64,000 nt of DNA, from positions 110,007,111 through 110,071,110 of the forward strand of contig NC_060247.1 of NCBI RefSeq assembly GCF_921293095.1, given 5' to 3'. This document shows, in pieces, positions 45,701-56,559 of this stretch. Numbering within the stretch: the stretch's first letter is position 1; each line of letters begins with the position of its first letter. The translations under genes and the position numbers were made by a program. The notes below the pieces were generated by a model that worked only from the letters and a program-made list of their open reading frames with translations, had not been told where the DNA came from and did no database searches. This DNA comes from Ischnura elegans (lineage: Eukaryota > Arthropoda > Insecta > Odonata > Coenagrionidae).

Positions 45701-48700
45701 AACTTCAAAAATGTATAAAATACTTAGTTTTCTTTTTAATGAATAAAAAATAATGACAATCGAAAAATCTCGCTCAAGAGAGTAAGGCAAGGGAGAGCTT
45801 CAGAAAATTCATATATTGCTTACGAGAGGGAGGAGGGATCAAAAATGTATTTGGGCTACACAGGAACGGTCCTTCATTAAAATGGAGGCCTATATGCACT
45901 GATTGCAAATATACTCACTGGCAAATGTATTTTTGGTCTAAGTCCACCGGCTGTGGTATTGGGAAGTCGCAGATGGCAACGTCGTCGAATTCATCCGCTC
46001 CGGCCAACTTAGGTTCACATTCATCCGCAACACTGGAGGAGCAGTTGCCTTGATATTCGTTCATGAGCACTAAAAACAAAGAGTTGTAATGAATTAGAAT
46101 TGGGAAACAGGAATAAGGGGGTTTATAAGGTTTCTTGGTTGGATAACTTAAGGATGTGTTATCGTTATCCAACCAAGTAACCTTTAAATTTAATACCACG
46201 CAGTTCAAAATCATCATCACTGGTCAACAATCCTAGGATTGATTTGACGCAGCTCTCCACTCAGTTCTCCTATCAGCTAATCTTTTCACTCCTACGTATT
46301 TCTTCTCTTTCACATATCTCTGTACTTGTTCCATATATATTATGTTCGAGGTCTTCCTTTTCCATTCTTGCCTTCCACCTGTCCTTCGACGATTGTCTTC
46401 ATCAGGCCATCATGTCTCAATATGTGGCCTATAAGGTTGTTCCGTCTTCTTATTAAGGTTTTCATGAGGCTTCTCTTCCCTCCTACACTTCTTAGGACTT
46501 CCTCGTTACTAACTCGGTCGATCCATTTGATTTTCATCATTCTTCTGTAGCACCACATTTGAAAGGCTTCTATCCTTGCTTTCTCCGCTGCGGTCATTGT
46601 CCATGCCTCACTTCCGTATAGGAGCATACTCCAGATGTAGGTTCTTCTAAATTGTTTCTTTACTTCCATATTTCAGTTTCCCGCTGTAAGCAGGTCTCTC
46701 TTTTGGTGGAATGCTCTCTTCGCCTGGGCTTTTATTTTTCAAATTCTTCTCTGTTTCTGCTATAACGGCTATGTCATCGGCAAATCTTAGCATGCTAATT
46801 TTTTCTCCATAGATATTCACTCCCAATTCCTTTTCTTTGATTTCAATAATGGCTTTTTCAATGTAAACGTTGAAAATTACGGGTGACAATGTACAGCCTT
46901 GTCGCACTCCTTTCTTAATTCTTGCTTCTCAGTTCAAAATAAGTTCGTGAATATTAAGACTGTATTTAAAAATGAATCTGACCACATTTTGAGGCCTGTT
47001 AAATCCTCAAATTAATCGTTCAAATATTAAATCATTGCTCGAGGGAACAACGCTGAAATGATGTAAATGAATCATTTACATGGAATTGAATTCCCTTAAT
47101 CAGTCATTAATAGCGCGTCTTATGCGGTCATTCATTCAACTTTCAAATGATTCCCGCATTTGGCTGAATACGTGTCGTTATCCGAATTTGAGCGCGAATC
47201 CGGAAATACAGAATAACTGACGAAAGTTGATGAGCGAAATTGAGGTGTGTACAATATAATTCAAGCCTGAGAAAATATTGCTACATTGAGGAGGTACAAG
47301 CCAAGCGGTACAAGTGATTTTTTTCTAAAATGAGTCTGGTATAGAAATTAGAAAAGAAGACAAACGAGATGAAGAAGATATTTTGTAGTGCATTTGATTT
47401 TCCATCAGATGACAGCACAAAACAGAGACTCAATCAGTTCGATTGGCAACCAAGTTTCTGTATATTTCTTCTATCAATATCTGTGTCTAATTCTGTTTAA
47501 AAAAACCTCTTACCCGTTTGCTTCTCCACCCCTCAATTAATCTCAACACTCTGTTTCTTTAGCTATCCTCCTATCTTTTCGTCGAACGATATTAATGCAT
47601 GTACATGAGGGGTATGGGCCATTGAGTTTATCTGAGAGGACTTTAGCTAATCCTCCTTCCATTGGCATGTGGGAGTCCTTACGATTTCGAGCCGTCCACC
47701 ACCTCGATCTACCTCGAGTGAGTCTTAAATACATAAACTATATCCCAACCCACTAGTTAGGTACCTAAAGTCCTGGATTTGGGCATGACGCTATCTTGGA
47801 AGGGTGTAAATCACATTAGGTAGCAAAGAGGCGCGAATTTAGGCACCTTTTTTGTCCACCAGATTTGAGCGTCGACGTGTGCATCCATTTCTCATGATTC
47901 AAAGCGTGCATAGCGTCTTTGGGAAGAATTCTAAGGAAGTGCAACATGGGAAGAATTTTGGTTATAAGCACCTACCGAAGAGGGAAATAATTTTGGTTTT
48001 AAGCAATGCTAATATTTTTTGTCTTTTTCGAGTACTTGGTGATTACTATTTCGTTTATAACAGTGAAATATCGTTGCAGGGAGTGATGGCATGGCGGAAA
48101 TTTTTTTTCAGTTTGATGAGAAAAGGTGTTACCTTAGAAATACCAAGTTTGACAAAATTGCTAAAAAATGAGTAAATTTTTTAAAGTGTACTTGGTAAAT
48201 ACAACGATTAAAATACTATTAACTACTTAAAAAGGAATATGCTTTAAGCCTTTGAACCCAAATAAGCTAATGTCTACTAAATAAACGTGAAAACTAGGTT
48301 CTGACGTAAAGCTGCGAATGAAAAATACCTAAACTTTACCTACTATTTAAGCAAAAAGGATGTCTAATTTCCTTTAAGGATAAGAAAATAATTATCTCCG
48401 ACATCCAAAACTCAAAATCACTGGGATCAATACACAATGCACGTGCACTATTGTTATTGGTAATCAATGTCTAGTTAAAGTGTTTTACCTTGAATTATTG
48501 GTAAAAAATAATAAAAATTAATAAAACAGAGCATCATCAATGTAGAATATGAAGTGTTTCGTTCTTCATTTGTTCAATTCATTCAAATTCCTCTTGATTT
48601 TCATTGGTTCCGGGCCCCGGAACCAATGAAAATTTAGAACAGGATGTCTCTGTTCACGTTCTTAATTATCTGAGGGCAAGATACTGGTTGTGAGCGAGTT

Positions 48701-51700
48701 ATGAATGAAAATTTTAAAAACATGGAAATACATACCACTCAGTAATTCGGCGTCGTTATCACACAATGCACGGATACTCTCCTCCAACATTCCACTCACA
48801 AAAGGAACCATGACCACCGACTGGTTTGAGAATGACTTAAGATCGTCGGCAGCTTCTCTAATGCATCGGAATATCTCGTCCTGTTTCCTACAAAAAGATA
48901 GAAAAATCTCTTTTCGGTATTTGGCATTGGTAAAGCACTTATCAATGAGGGGGCGTTTAAGGGGCCCCATCACCTCTACCCCACAAACTTTTTTCTCTTT
49001 TGGTAACTGCTTGCGATACATCCGCTTAGGCACAATTATTCCAGAGGCGACTCTTTTCCGTCATGGCTCCACAAACTTGTTTTTGCCGAATTGCAAGGTA
49101 TACATACGTATTGAATACAATTTGGTTCGACGTTGACAAAAAATATGTTGAAGGAATAATTTTATTTTCTTTTAATAATATTTAAAATCTTAATGATAAT
49201 TTTTTGGGAAGGCCAAAATTTTCTGTCATGTAATATATATTCAATTATTATAGAAGTGCAATTATTAACTGTAAGTTGAAAAGTATTTTCCTGAATTGGA
49301 TACAATGAGCGAATGTCAATGGAGCCAAAAAAATTGAAAACAATCCGATGGAATTCGAGGTTATGTGTCTATAGATAACATGAAATATTAACTAAGGCAA
49401 TATCCTTTGTGCAAACCACTGACTTAAACCTCCAACGTTACATAAAAGAAATATATATGTAGTTTATTCTATGAAATTTATGGGATTTCTTCCATCGATT
49501 TGACGGAACATTATCACAACAAGAAAACCAAATTGCTATCCAATCCTTTCTCGACGTAAATTTCTGGCAATGCTCTTGGCAGTGGACGAGATTCCCAACT
49601 ATTAAGGTATTTCACGTTTTTGCGTGTACTTACTTTGTCTCATATGGTCTTTAATGCAATATAAAATGCCCAACAAGCTGATTAACTTTTGTACGAAAAT
49701 TTCATTGCGGAAATATCATTTTACGTAACTCTGCTCAAGAGAATTAGCGCTAGGATTCCCTTATAAGTACAAAAATTATAATTCAGGCGATTAGAATTCG
49801 GAATCTTTTTAATCGAAACATTCGAAAGCTTTTATTAAAGTAGCTAGACAGCTGATCTTAGTTGCAAAAGATATATTCATAAATATAGGGCCGTTTGCTC
49901 ACAGGAAAAAATATACTCATATGAAACACATTTTATTTTCACTTTTAGTTGGATACAAACCTACTTCACTTCTCTACTAAATCGCCGTTCACTTATAGGC
50001 AATTTTTGTAACGCTGCACCAGCTTCTTAAATTCCTCTACATAGAAGCCAGCCGCCTGAGAGTTGAACCAATTACAACACCGTTGACTTCCTCTTCAGTT
50101 CCGGATTGTTGTCCACTGAGCCACTGTTTTAAGTGTAGGAAAGTGGAGGAAATAATAGTCGCTAGATGCAAAGTAAGGACTGATCGAGGAGTTCCCAACG
50201 AAAATCTGGAATTTTCTCATTGGTTTCGACAGCAGTGTAAGCCTGTGGCTAAGTCCATTTGGTTTAATTTATGAATAATTATTTTACTCTATGAATATGC
50301 CTCGTAATACCAATGAGAAAATTCTTTAGCCATATAATCGACTCTTGGCCCGACAAGAACCAGTGATCGTTGAATTTTGCGACCATTTCTGAACCGCTTA
50401 AGTTAAAGGACTTGTATCTCCCGATTTTTTATCATCTGAAATTAGGATTATGCACCCAAAATTTTCACCAGGGGTCGAAAAGAATGAAATTTTACCTGCA
50501 ACAGCCAACGGGTATCCACAGACTAAGAGGATAAAGTTTCTTTTACGGCTGTATTTAGGGCTTAAAATAGAATATTAAGGCCGGAATAGTTCAAATACAG
50601 TACTTTATCACATCTTCTTGGGTAAAATAAAATCTGAGTTGAGGTGAGTGGTAGGATGGAGAGAAATAACCTTTCTGTACCGCACATGTAACATGTGGTT
50701 CTGGACAGACTCATTGGCAGTTCGAAGGGTAGCGAGAATTCTGGCGGTTCAGTTGCTGAAATGACGCCAAAAGAACGGTGCAGCTCACAAATCATTATTT
50801 TAGAATAAACAGTTTTCCAGCATACATTTAGGGATAATAAAGCTGCGGCATTGCTATTTTTATACAAATAGGCGTAACATTAAGCTGCATTTATTCAATG
50901 GAGAAATGTCAAAGTTGTAAACTTCCCAATTTTGAATTTGCACACGCAAAGTGGCTCATGAGCTAGGAATTAAGGCTGGGGGGGGGGGGTTTAGGTACAA
51001 CTAACACCGGGGTTTGTGAGGGATATTTCACTAATTCTTACACTATTGTATCTATTATATTAGTAATATCAATCCAATTAAGTAAAATGGATTAAACTTA
51101 AAAATTTATCTGAGCTCTGGGGGGGGGGGGGGGTTTATCCCCCACAACCCTCCCCCTCGCTGCGCCACTGGAGTGGCTGTTCGCGCAATCCGGCCCGTGA
51201 TGAACCAGAAGATGTGCGCGCGGGGACGTGTGCTCCGGAGTATATTCAATAAAGGGCGAGGACAACTTTAGTCGAATTCACTTTATTTCGCGCGCGACTT
51301 ACAGGGAAGCGCACGCCAAAACTCAAAACCGGATTTCGGTAAACACTGAATGACACCCAAGCCGCGGAGCGGGTGTCATTCAGTGTTTGTAAACCGGGTA
51401 TTGAACCCGGGTTCAGACGGTGTGGCGTCGGCAAGGGCATGGATGAGAGGGTCTGAGGGTTACTGACCCTGGAGTAACGGCACTGCCCTCACTCCGAAAG
51501 GGTGCGAGTCAAGTCCCCTTGGCGGAGACCACGAATGATGGGCCGGACCTTGGGAAACCCCGAACACGGTGACACTCGCCGTAGGGGAGGGGAGGAAGTA
51601 CCCAACGGTGGCTTTTCTGATGGTCCACTAAAGCCCGTATGACACTTGCCAATTTATTGGCGAATATATCGGCGCGCAATATTGGTTAAAATATTGGGCT

Positions 51701-54700
51701 TTAGGCATTGTATGACACGTACCAATATTTACACCAATATTGGCCGTTATAGTGTTCTAATACCCCACTAGAGAACGCCACATAACACAAAATGACAAAA
51801 GAGCATCTCAAGACGCAGGTTAATTGCCAATGAGCTACAGAATGGGAGGTGGCATAATAATTGTAAATTTAATAACTATTTCAAGGGGCTACAAAGATAT
51901 TCTTGAATTGCTCGAAATTTCATTCGGGTGAGTTCCTTGAATGATGAGAGATAGGCAATATGGTGATCTCATAGGTGAGCCAAGATAACGTAGCGGCTCG
52001 TTTTGGCTGGAATATGTTCATCGAATAAACAGAGATTGTGTCATCAATTGGGACTTTCACCCGAAACTTTAGCGCTCAAATCATGAAAAATAGTTTAATA
52101 ATTGTAAAATAAACAAAATATAGACGCTATCGAGGAGAAACACGACGTTTTTATTCATTAAATATCCGAAATGTTATTTCCGAATTACCCACTTTAGACA
52201 GTTTATGTTTGTGAATTTATATTCTCTCAAAGTACACATTAATTATTTGAGCTATTTCATGGGTTGCTATGCTTGTAAAGTTTTTATATATGATATTAAA
52301 ATTCCGAGGTGAAATGTTTTGCAAAGAGCTTCTAGTTTTGGCCACTAGGAGTCGACAAGACTGAGTTCTGATTGGAGATTGGCCTCGAGAAAATAGAACC
52401 TGTTCTAAATTGTAGATTGGCCAAGAAATTGTGCCCAATATTGTGAAACTGAGATTGGGCTAGAAATTGGCGTGTGTCAGTGGGTACACAATCCAATATC
52501 CAATGGATTGGCCAATAAATTGGCAAGTGTCATACGGGCTTAAGGAAGCTGGATAAGGCTATAAGAAGAGCTCTGAGATCAATCACGAAACTTCCAAAAT
52601 GGGCTGGAAATGAAGCCGTATATTTAACGACGGATGAGTCACCACTGGAAGATAAGCTGAGGACTTTAGCGAAGCATTTCTACGAGCGAACAACATCATC
52701 TCAAATCAGCGACATTTCTGCCCAAGGAGTAGCCAACGTTAATGCATGGGATCGCTACTCTCGACCGATTTCCTCTACGGGAAATCCAGAACATCAACCT
52801 CACCGCCGGAATTCCTAAAAAATTCCCAGTCCTGGAATAGGACACCATTCATGAAATAACATCATAGTGCCTGAAAAGGCGGAATGATGTGAAAACAAAA
52901 GCAACACTCTGAGAAAACTTCGCAGACTAGACAAGTGACAACATCGAACTGACAGATTCAATTACATTCCTCTTGATTGAAAATCAATGTAATTTGAACA
53001 AAAAAATTGAAGGCGACTAGCAAAATATCACCATGACTGACTTGCCTATTAATCATGGTGATATTTTGTGTTATTTCGTTTTTCAAATACGAATTGGATC
53101 ATTTATTGCATGCCTTACGTAGAATGTTTCTTACCTGCATGCGTGCTTGGATTTAATGTACTCTGTTTCGTTATGAAGTGCCAACGTCGCATTGATCTTT
53201 TCCTCAGTGAATTCCCTTGAAATGCATTCCTTCATAATAACTTTCCTTTCCTATGAATAAAATAGATTTTACGTTATTGTCAGCAGTGATGGTAATTTAA
53301 ATGTGTATGTATTCATTCTCATTTTCTCGTGGTAAATTTAAAAATGGAAATGATTTTTTTGCCAATTTCTTTATTTTAAAGTCTATTTTTTATGCAATAT
53401 AAAGGAGTTCTTGTTATTTTAGCTAGTGAATAATTTCATGCATACCTTTAAAGTAAGCTTTTAAGACATAAGGATAGACTTGGATATCAATGAAACTCAA
53501 TATCATTGTTGCATTACTTTACAAAGGGAAATTAACAATTAACAATGAAGAACATTGACATACGCCCATGCCCTGGGCAAGGGTAACTTACCCAGGCGGG
53601 ACTCGAACCCGCGACCTTCGGTTTGGCAGTCAAGGACTTTACACCCCGCCACTAAGGCCGGCCGACTATTTTCATGGTTATCACGTGACATTGGTAAAAA
53701 AACTCCAAAAGAAGTTCAACATATTTGATTTTCAATATGAAACAGTGTGTATAATCGAAATAACTTAATCAAGAGCGGAAAAGGGAGGAGTTAGGGTTCT
53801 CTTCAAGTATAAGTATGATTATGATTATGAAAGTACTTACATTAGCCCTTCTACTGCATTTAATATACTCAATGAACGTGGCATCGGAGATGCCCGGTTC
53901 CTCAGTTGTTGTTGCAAGAATGAGAATTGGAATCACTAAAATAGCACCTGTGGTGAAAAAAATGCAGGGATAGATGGCTACATAGTCATTCAAATGGGCA
54001 CTAAGCAAAACGCAAATTATACAAGTAGAACGCATGTTCTCATCTGAAATGTTTTCATCGACCAAGATGAGAAAGGAAATATCTCAGGTCCTTGGATACC
54101 GATCAAATCCCCCTGAGACCTTTCGGACTGTCTGTGAAGAGTGATCCGGCGACGTGTTTTCTTCGATTGAAAATTCGAATCCAATGCATAAAACACAGTA
54201 ATAGGTGCATGAATATTGCATAAATAAACAAATTGATAAATTGCATAAATTAATTCATAAAATACGCGCATAAACTTTAATTTCTCCAATTCCCATTATA
54301 ATATTGGCTATAGTGGCTTCAGTGTAGTTCTTAGCTTTTTCCCACTTCTAACCACTATGAAATATATGTTTACTCTGTGCACGTACGAAGATAATAGGGT
54401 GCAGACGAAATAGTTCAAATTCCAAAGATGGAAAGGAAACTCCTCATTCAAAGTCAGAAATTGATACGACGGTGCCACTTCACGACGACCGGATTTTGGG
54501 TAATTGTCATGGCAACAGGGTATCTATCCGCTACTGTAACATTGGGAAAGGACGCATCGGTTTAATTTTTGCTGAATCAACTCGCCTAGTGTACCGCGCT
54601 ATGGCGTTTCAACCCAAGTTTCGAAACCCATAACTACGGTAAAATCATTAAATTGAAACCATATATTAGAAATACTTCGATACAAATCTTTGTAGAATTG

Positions 54701-54866
54701 ATGCTAGTTTCAATAAGGCATCGTTTAGGCTAAACCTCGAACGCCGGAAAGTGCATTTAATTTTTGCCGCCTGAAATTTATATGACACGGTATTTTTACA
54801 CGGTACGTGTAAGCATTTAAGAAGAAGGTACTCACCAATAAAGATCAGATGAATGGAAGGCGCCAT
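42763..54866 (-). CDS. Gene B: secreted Cys-rich protein, 27-kDa haemolymph glycoprotein-like (6 exons)
   Basis: Exons: 54866-54836, 53947-53841, 53250-53135, 48887-48736, 46069-45919 and 42907-42763 (stop). Exon lengths are identical to gene A at all six positions (31, 107, 116, 152, 151, 145), giving 233 residues with no stop or frameshift. The signal peptide runs MAPSIHLIFIG to LILA (22 residues). The 12 mature cysteines are in the same places as in gene A, and exon 3 lacks the extra C-x2-C of genes C and D. Sequons NAT, NET and NQS are present. The gene spans 12 kb because mobile elements fill its introns: a truncated LINE in intron 4, a Harbinger-like MITE in intron 3, a SINE in intron 2 and a hAT-like MITE in intron 5. 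It is the cluster's last minus-strand member and faces gene E head to head. DUF1397 membership is inferred. Confidence 0.85.
43194..43876. mobile_element. MITE with CTGGGTACGGTTGTGAC termini
   Basis: The 17-base end CTGGGTACGGTTGTGAC at 43194 is exactly mirrored by GTCACAACCGTACCCAG ending at 43876. No transposase is visible. More copies of the end motif lie at 44938-44980 (CACTACCGTACCCTGG and CATAACCGTACCCAG), so a second or larger related element may overlap. A clear target duplication was not found. Intron 5 of gene B. Confidence 0.65.
45056..45410. mobile_element. hAT-like MITE with perfect 8-bp TSD
   Basis: The termini CAGGGGCGCCGACT and AGTCGGCGCCACTG are inverted with one change. The element is flanked on both sides by GATATAAG (45048-45055 and 45411-45418), a perfect 8-bp target duplication. 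The interior contains G-rich GGGGGCTCGG repeats and no transposase. Intron 5 of gene B. Confidence 0.85.
46127..46184. repeat. Inverted repeat, 21-bp arms
   Basis: AAGGTTTCTTGGTTGGATAAC and its reverse complement (one mismatch) are separated by 16 bases. Located in intron 4 of gene B, just before the LINE insertion. Confidence 0.8.
46212..46929 (-). mobile_element. 5'-truncated RTE-like LINE insertion
   Basis: Flanked by an 11-bp duplication CAGTTCAAAAT (46201-46211 and 46930-46940). The minus strand encodes RT words (RQGCTLSPVIFNVYIEKA, RFADDIAVIAETEKNL) and the LINE tail (MLLYGSEAWTMTAAEKARI, IGHILRHDGLMKTIVEGQ), ending in a short ATG-type microsatellite. An internal deletion joins the region after the FADD motif to a point well downstream. 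It is the same family as 60038-63456. Intron 4 of gene B, same strand as the gene. Confidence 0.85.
48597..48633. repeat. 37-bp perfect palindrome
   Basis: Arms of 18 bases around a central base, with the core GGTTCCGGGCCCCGGAACC. It lies in intron 4 of gene B, about 100 bases 3' of exon 4. Confidence 0.9.
48888..50940. other. Intron 3 of gene B, 3' half
   Basis: I see no gene or element here. An ORF at 48662-49033 is exon 4 extended by chance into the intron. Confidence 0.5.
50948..51171. repeat. G-run element with hAT-like right end
   Basis: Two long G runs (about 50978-50990 and 51120-51134) lie in a segment whose right end reads CGCTGCGCCACTG, the mirror of a common hAT-type start CAGTGGCGCAGCG. 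The left end is degenerate and no target duplication is clear. Confidence 0.3.
51341..51388. repeat. Inverted repeat, perfect 18-bp arms
   Basis: AAACACTGAATGACACCC is exactly mirrored after a 12-base GC-rich loop, and weaker pairing extends outward (CCGGATTTCGGT / GTAAACCGGG). It precedes the sequence in which the Harbinger-like MITE sits. Confidence 0.9.
51632..52540. mobile_element. PIF/Harbinger-like MITE with perfect 30-bp TIRs
   Basis: The first 30 bases, starting AGCCCGTATGACACTTGCC, are exactly mirrored by the last 30. Both sides carry TAA (51629-51631 and 52541-52543), the 3-bp duplication type of PIF/Harbinger elements. Subterminal CCAATATT/TTGGCC motifs repeat near both ends. No transposase ORF exists in the 909 bases, so it depends on another copy. 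Perfect ends suggest recent movement. Intron 3 of gene B, beside a LINE tail. Confidence 0.85.
52544..52818 (+). pseudogene. Jockey-like LINE C-terminal fragment
   Basis: One open frame immediately after the MITE encodes a LINE-type tail: RKLDKAIRRALRSITKLPKW, then DESPLEDKLRTLAKHFYER, ending at a stop. This resembles the region following the polymerase in Jockey-clade elements. The MITE sits at its 5' boundary. Antisense to gene B. Confidence 0.55.
53021..53068. repeat. Inverted repeat, perfect 16-bp arms
   Basis: CAAAATATCACCATGA and its exact reverse complement are separated by 16 bases, some 70 bases downstream of the gene B exon 3 donor. Confidence 0.85.
53530..53664 (-). mobile_element. 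tRNA-derived SINE
   Basis: The minus strand begins GGCCGGCCTTAGTGGCGGGG (A-box region) and carries a good B box GGGTTCGAGTCCC about 35 bases on, then a unique body, and ends in repeated TTGTTAAT units. The tRNA-like head lacks a closed acceptor stem, so it is a SINE, not a tRNA gene. Intron 2 of gene B. Confidence 0.7.
54060..54320. repeat. Intron-1 repeat block, gene B copy
   Basis: Aligns with 38290-38570 and 37650-37920 of gene A intron 1 (shared CCATTGCATAAAACA-like and TTTTCTYCRATTGAAAATTC words). It shows that A and B were duplicated together with their introns. Confidence 0.65.
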
Positions 54867-55070
54867 CTCGATCGGTAAATATGAATCCGATTCAGAGAAA
54901 AGTGTGGTAGACTATTCCGTGGAAGGCAATTGAAGCAATGCACTTCGGTGTCCTGAAAACAGATTCAAGTGCACTTTCTGCCTCTCTTGAACTCATAAAA
55001 GTGATCTTCTGTGAGGAAACATATTGCCCCGTCATTATCGAAGATTTGACCTTTTGATTTGAGGGCGAAC
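54867..55070 (-). promoter_or_regulatory. Conserved proximal promoter of gene B
   Basis: Carries the shared blocks AAAAGGTCAAATCTTCGATAATGA (core at 55032-55042), TTTTATGAGTTC and CTTGAATCTGTTTTCAGGACACCG, collinear with the gene A promoter. The initiator-like TCAGT of gene A is TCTGT here. Confidence 0.55.
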
Positions 55071-55570
55071 TAATCATGGATATAACAGCCTCTTAACGGA
55101 GTCCAATGGCATCCAATACTCCTGTTCCCGTCTCTATAGAGCTGAGTATATTACTTCCCCCCATCTCCCGAAAAGCCACTATCTGGTCAGCCACCGCTCT
55201 CCTTACCGACACTCTGTCAATATTTTTCTTTCGTAATTACCATTACCTAGCCCAACGTCTTCTATGTAACTAAGTCAAAGATCTCTTTTCCCGCCATTTT
55301 TACCAACCACAATCTTGACGAGCAGCTCCGTGCATTGCTTTTCTCAATGTAAATTGTACGTCTTGCAACAATGAGTAGCCTTTGCGTCACGACCGGATGT
55401 ACGTATGGCAGTTAAAATAGGGGGAAAGATTTATTGTAATTAGTTTATCGCTGTTAAGATAAAATGATGAAGGAGACAATAACTATAAAGTAAAATTCCT
55501 GTAATCGGAAGGGTGATCACGAACTCTGTAAGTCTTCATAGCGTAAATCGTCTGTATACTTAGAAATAAT

Positions 55571-55757
55571 TTAACGGAAACTTTTTCTTTCATTTTCATA
55601 TGGCTTGCACGTGAAAGGGATGTTGCTGAGGTGATAATAAATGTTGCACTTTTTCTCATCTGAAGAATCAATTGAATTGTCGGAACAGTTTGTTATTATA
55701 TCATTCATAAATTCGCTGGAACGATTTTGACACTTGGTGCACGCTTTGCCTTGAACG
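55571..55757 (-). other. Possible orphan Cys-rich exon
   Basis: After an AG on the minus strand, an open frame encodes about 60 residues with five cysteines (including Ala-Cys-Thr-Lys-Cys) and ends at a stop. It has the size of a last exon but no clear match to exon 6 of the cluster, and its polypyrimidine tract is weak. It could be chance. Confidence 0.2.
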
Positions 55758-56559
55758 CTCACACGTTGGATGCAATAGATTTCATTTTTAGAAGTCATTT
55801 AAAACATCATTTTTATAACACCATCTCACTAGACCATTTTTTTAATTTCTCTTTCTTGTCATTTGCTCAATATAGTTGCGGAAGTGGTCTTTCGTACTTC
55901 TTGTTTTAGCTTCGGTATTAAAAAGTCATGAGATATAGCCTTTTTACTAAGGATTCATCTAGCCCTGACATCTGAGGAAGTTTTTAAAGAGGCATGGTAG
56001 AAAAGTTAGGGAATCGATACATTTTATGCCATCAAATTCAACCGATATCACTTTAGCCCCTGTGGAAATTATTTTTGGTTGCCAATTCATATGTTATTCA
56101 TCACGCAGTACGGCAAAGGATATGATAGTCGCTTCTTTGTAAAATTAATGGTTAATAAAATAAGTGCGAACAATCCACAGGGGAATAAATCGCCTTGATC
56201 GGGATACTTAAATTAATAAAATGAATTAAAACCTAAAATAATTTTGACAGGGGATGAATTGATGTCGGCTACATTTCGGCTACTGCTTTTCGGAAATCAA
56301 GAACCAGTTATGAGATACGATATATTTTTGTCTCTCTCCGAATTGCGTGCACACACTCATGATTTCGTCGCTAATACAGCTATATCAATTTTTTTTGTGA
56401 GATGAAGGGGTTAGGTGAGTGGAGGAAATGCCCCGGCTTTTCAAGGAAAATCATGTCTTGTCTACACTCTATATCATAAAATTCAAATAAAAACACTAGC
56501 AGAAAAAGTCTCCTTTTTCTCGGAAAATGTGATAAGAAGGTCAAATTAAGAAGTTGCAC

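Noticed and set aside
53575..53664. tRNA gene
   Set aside because: B box and A box are good, but no closed acceptor or anticodon stem; the TTGTTAAT tail marks it as a SINE.
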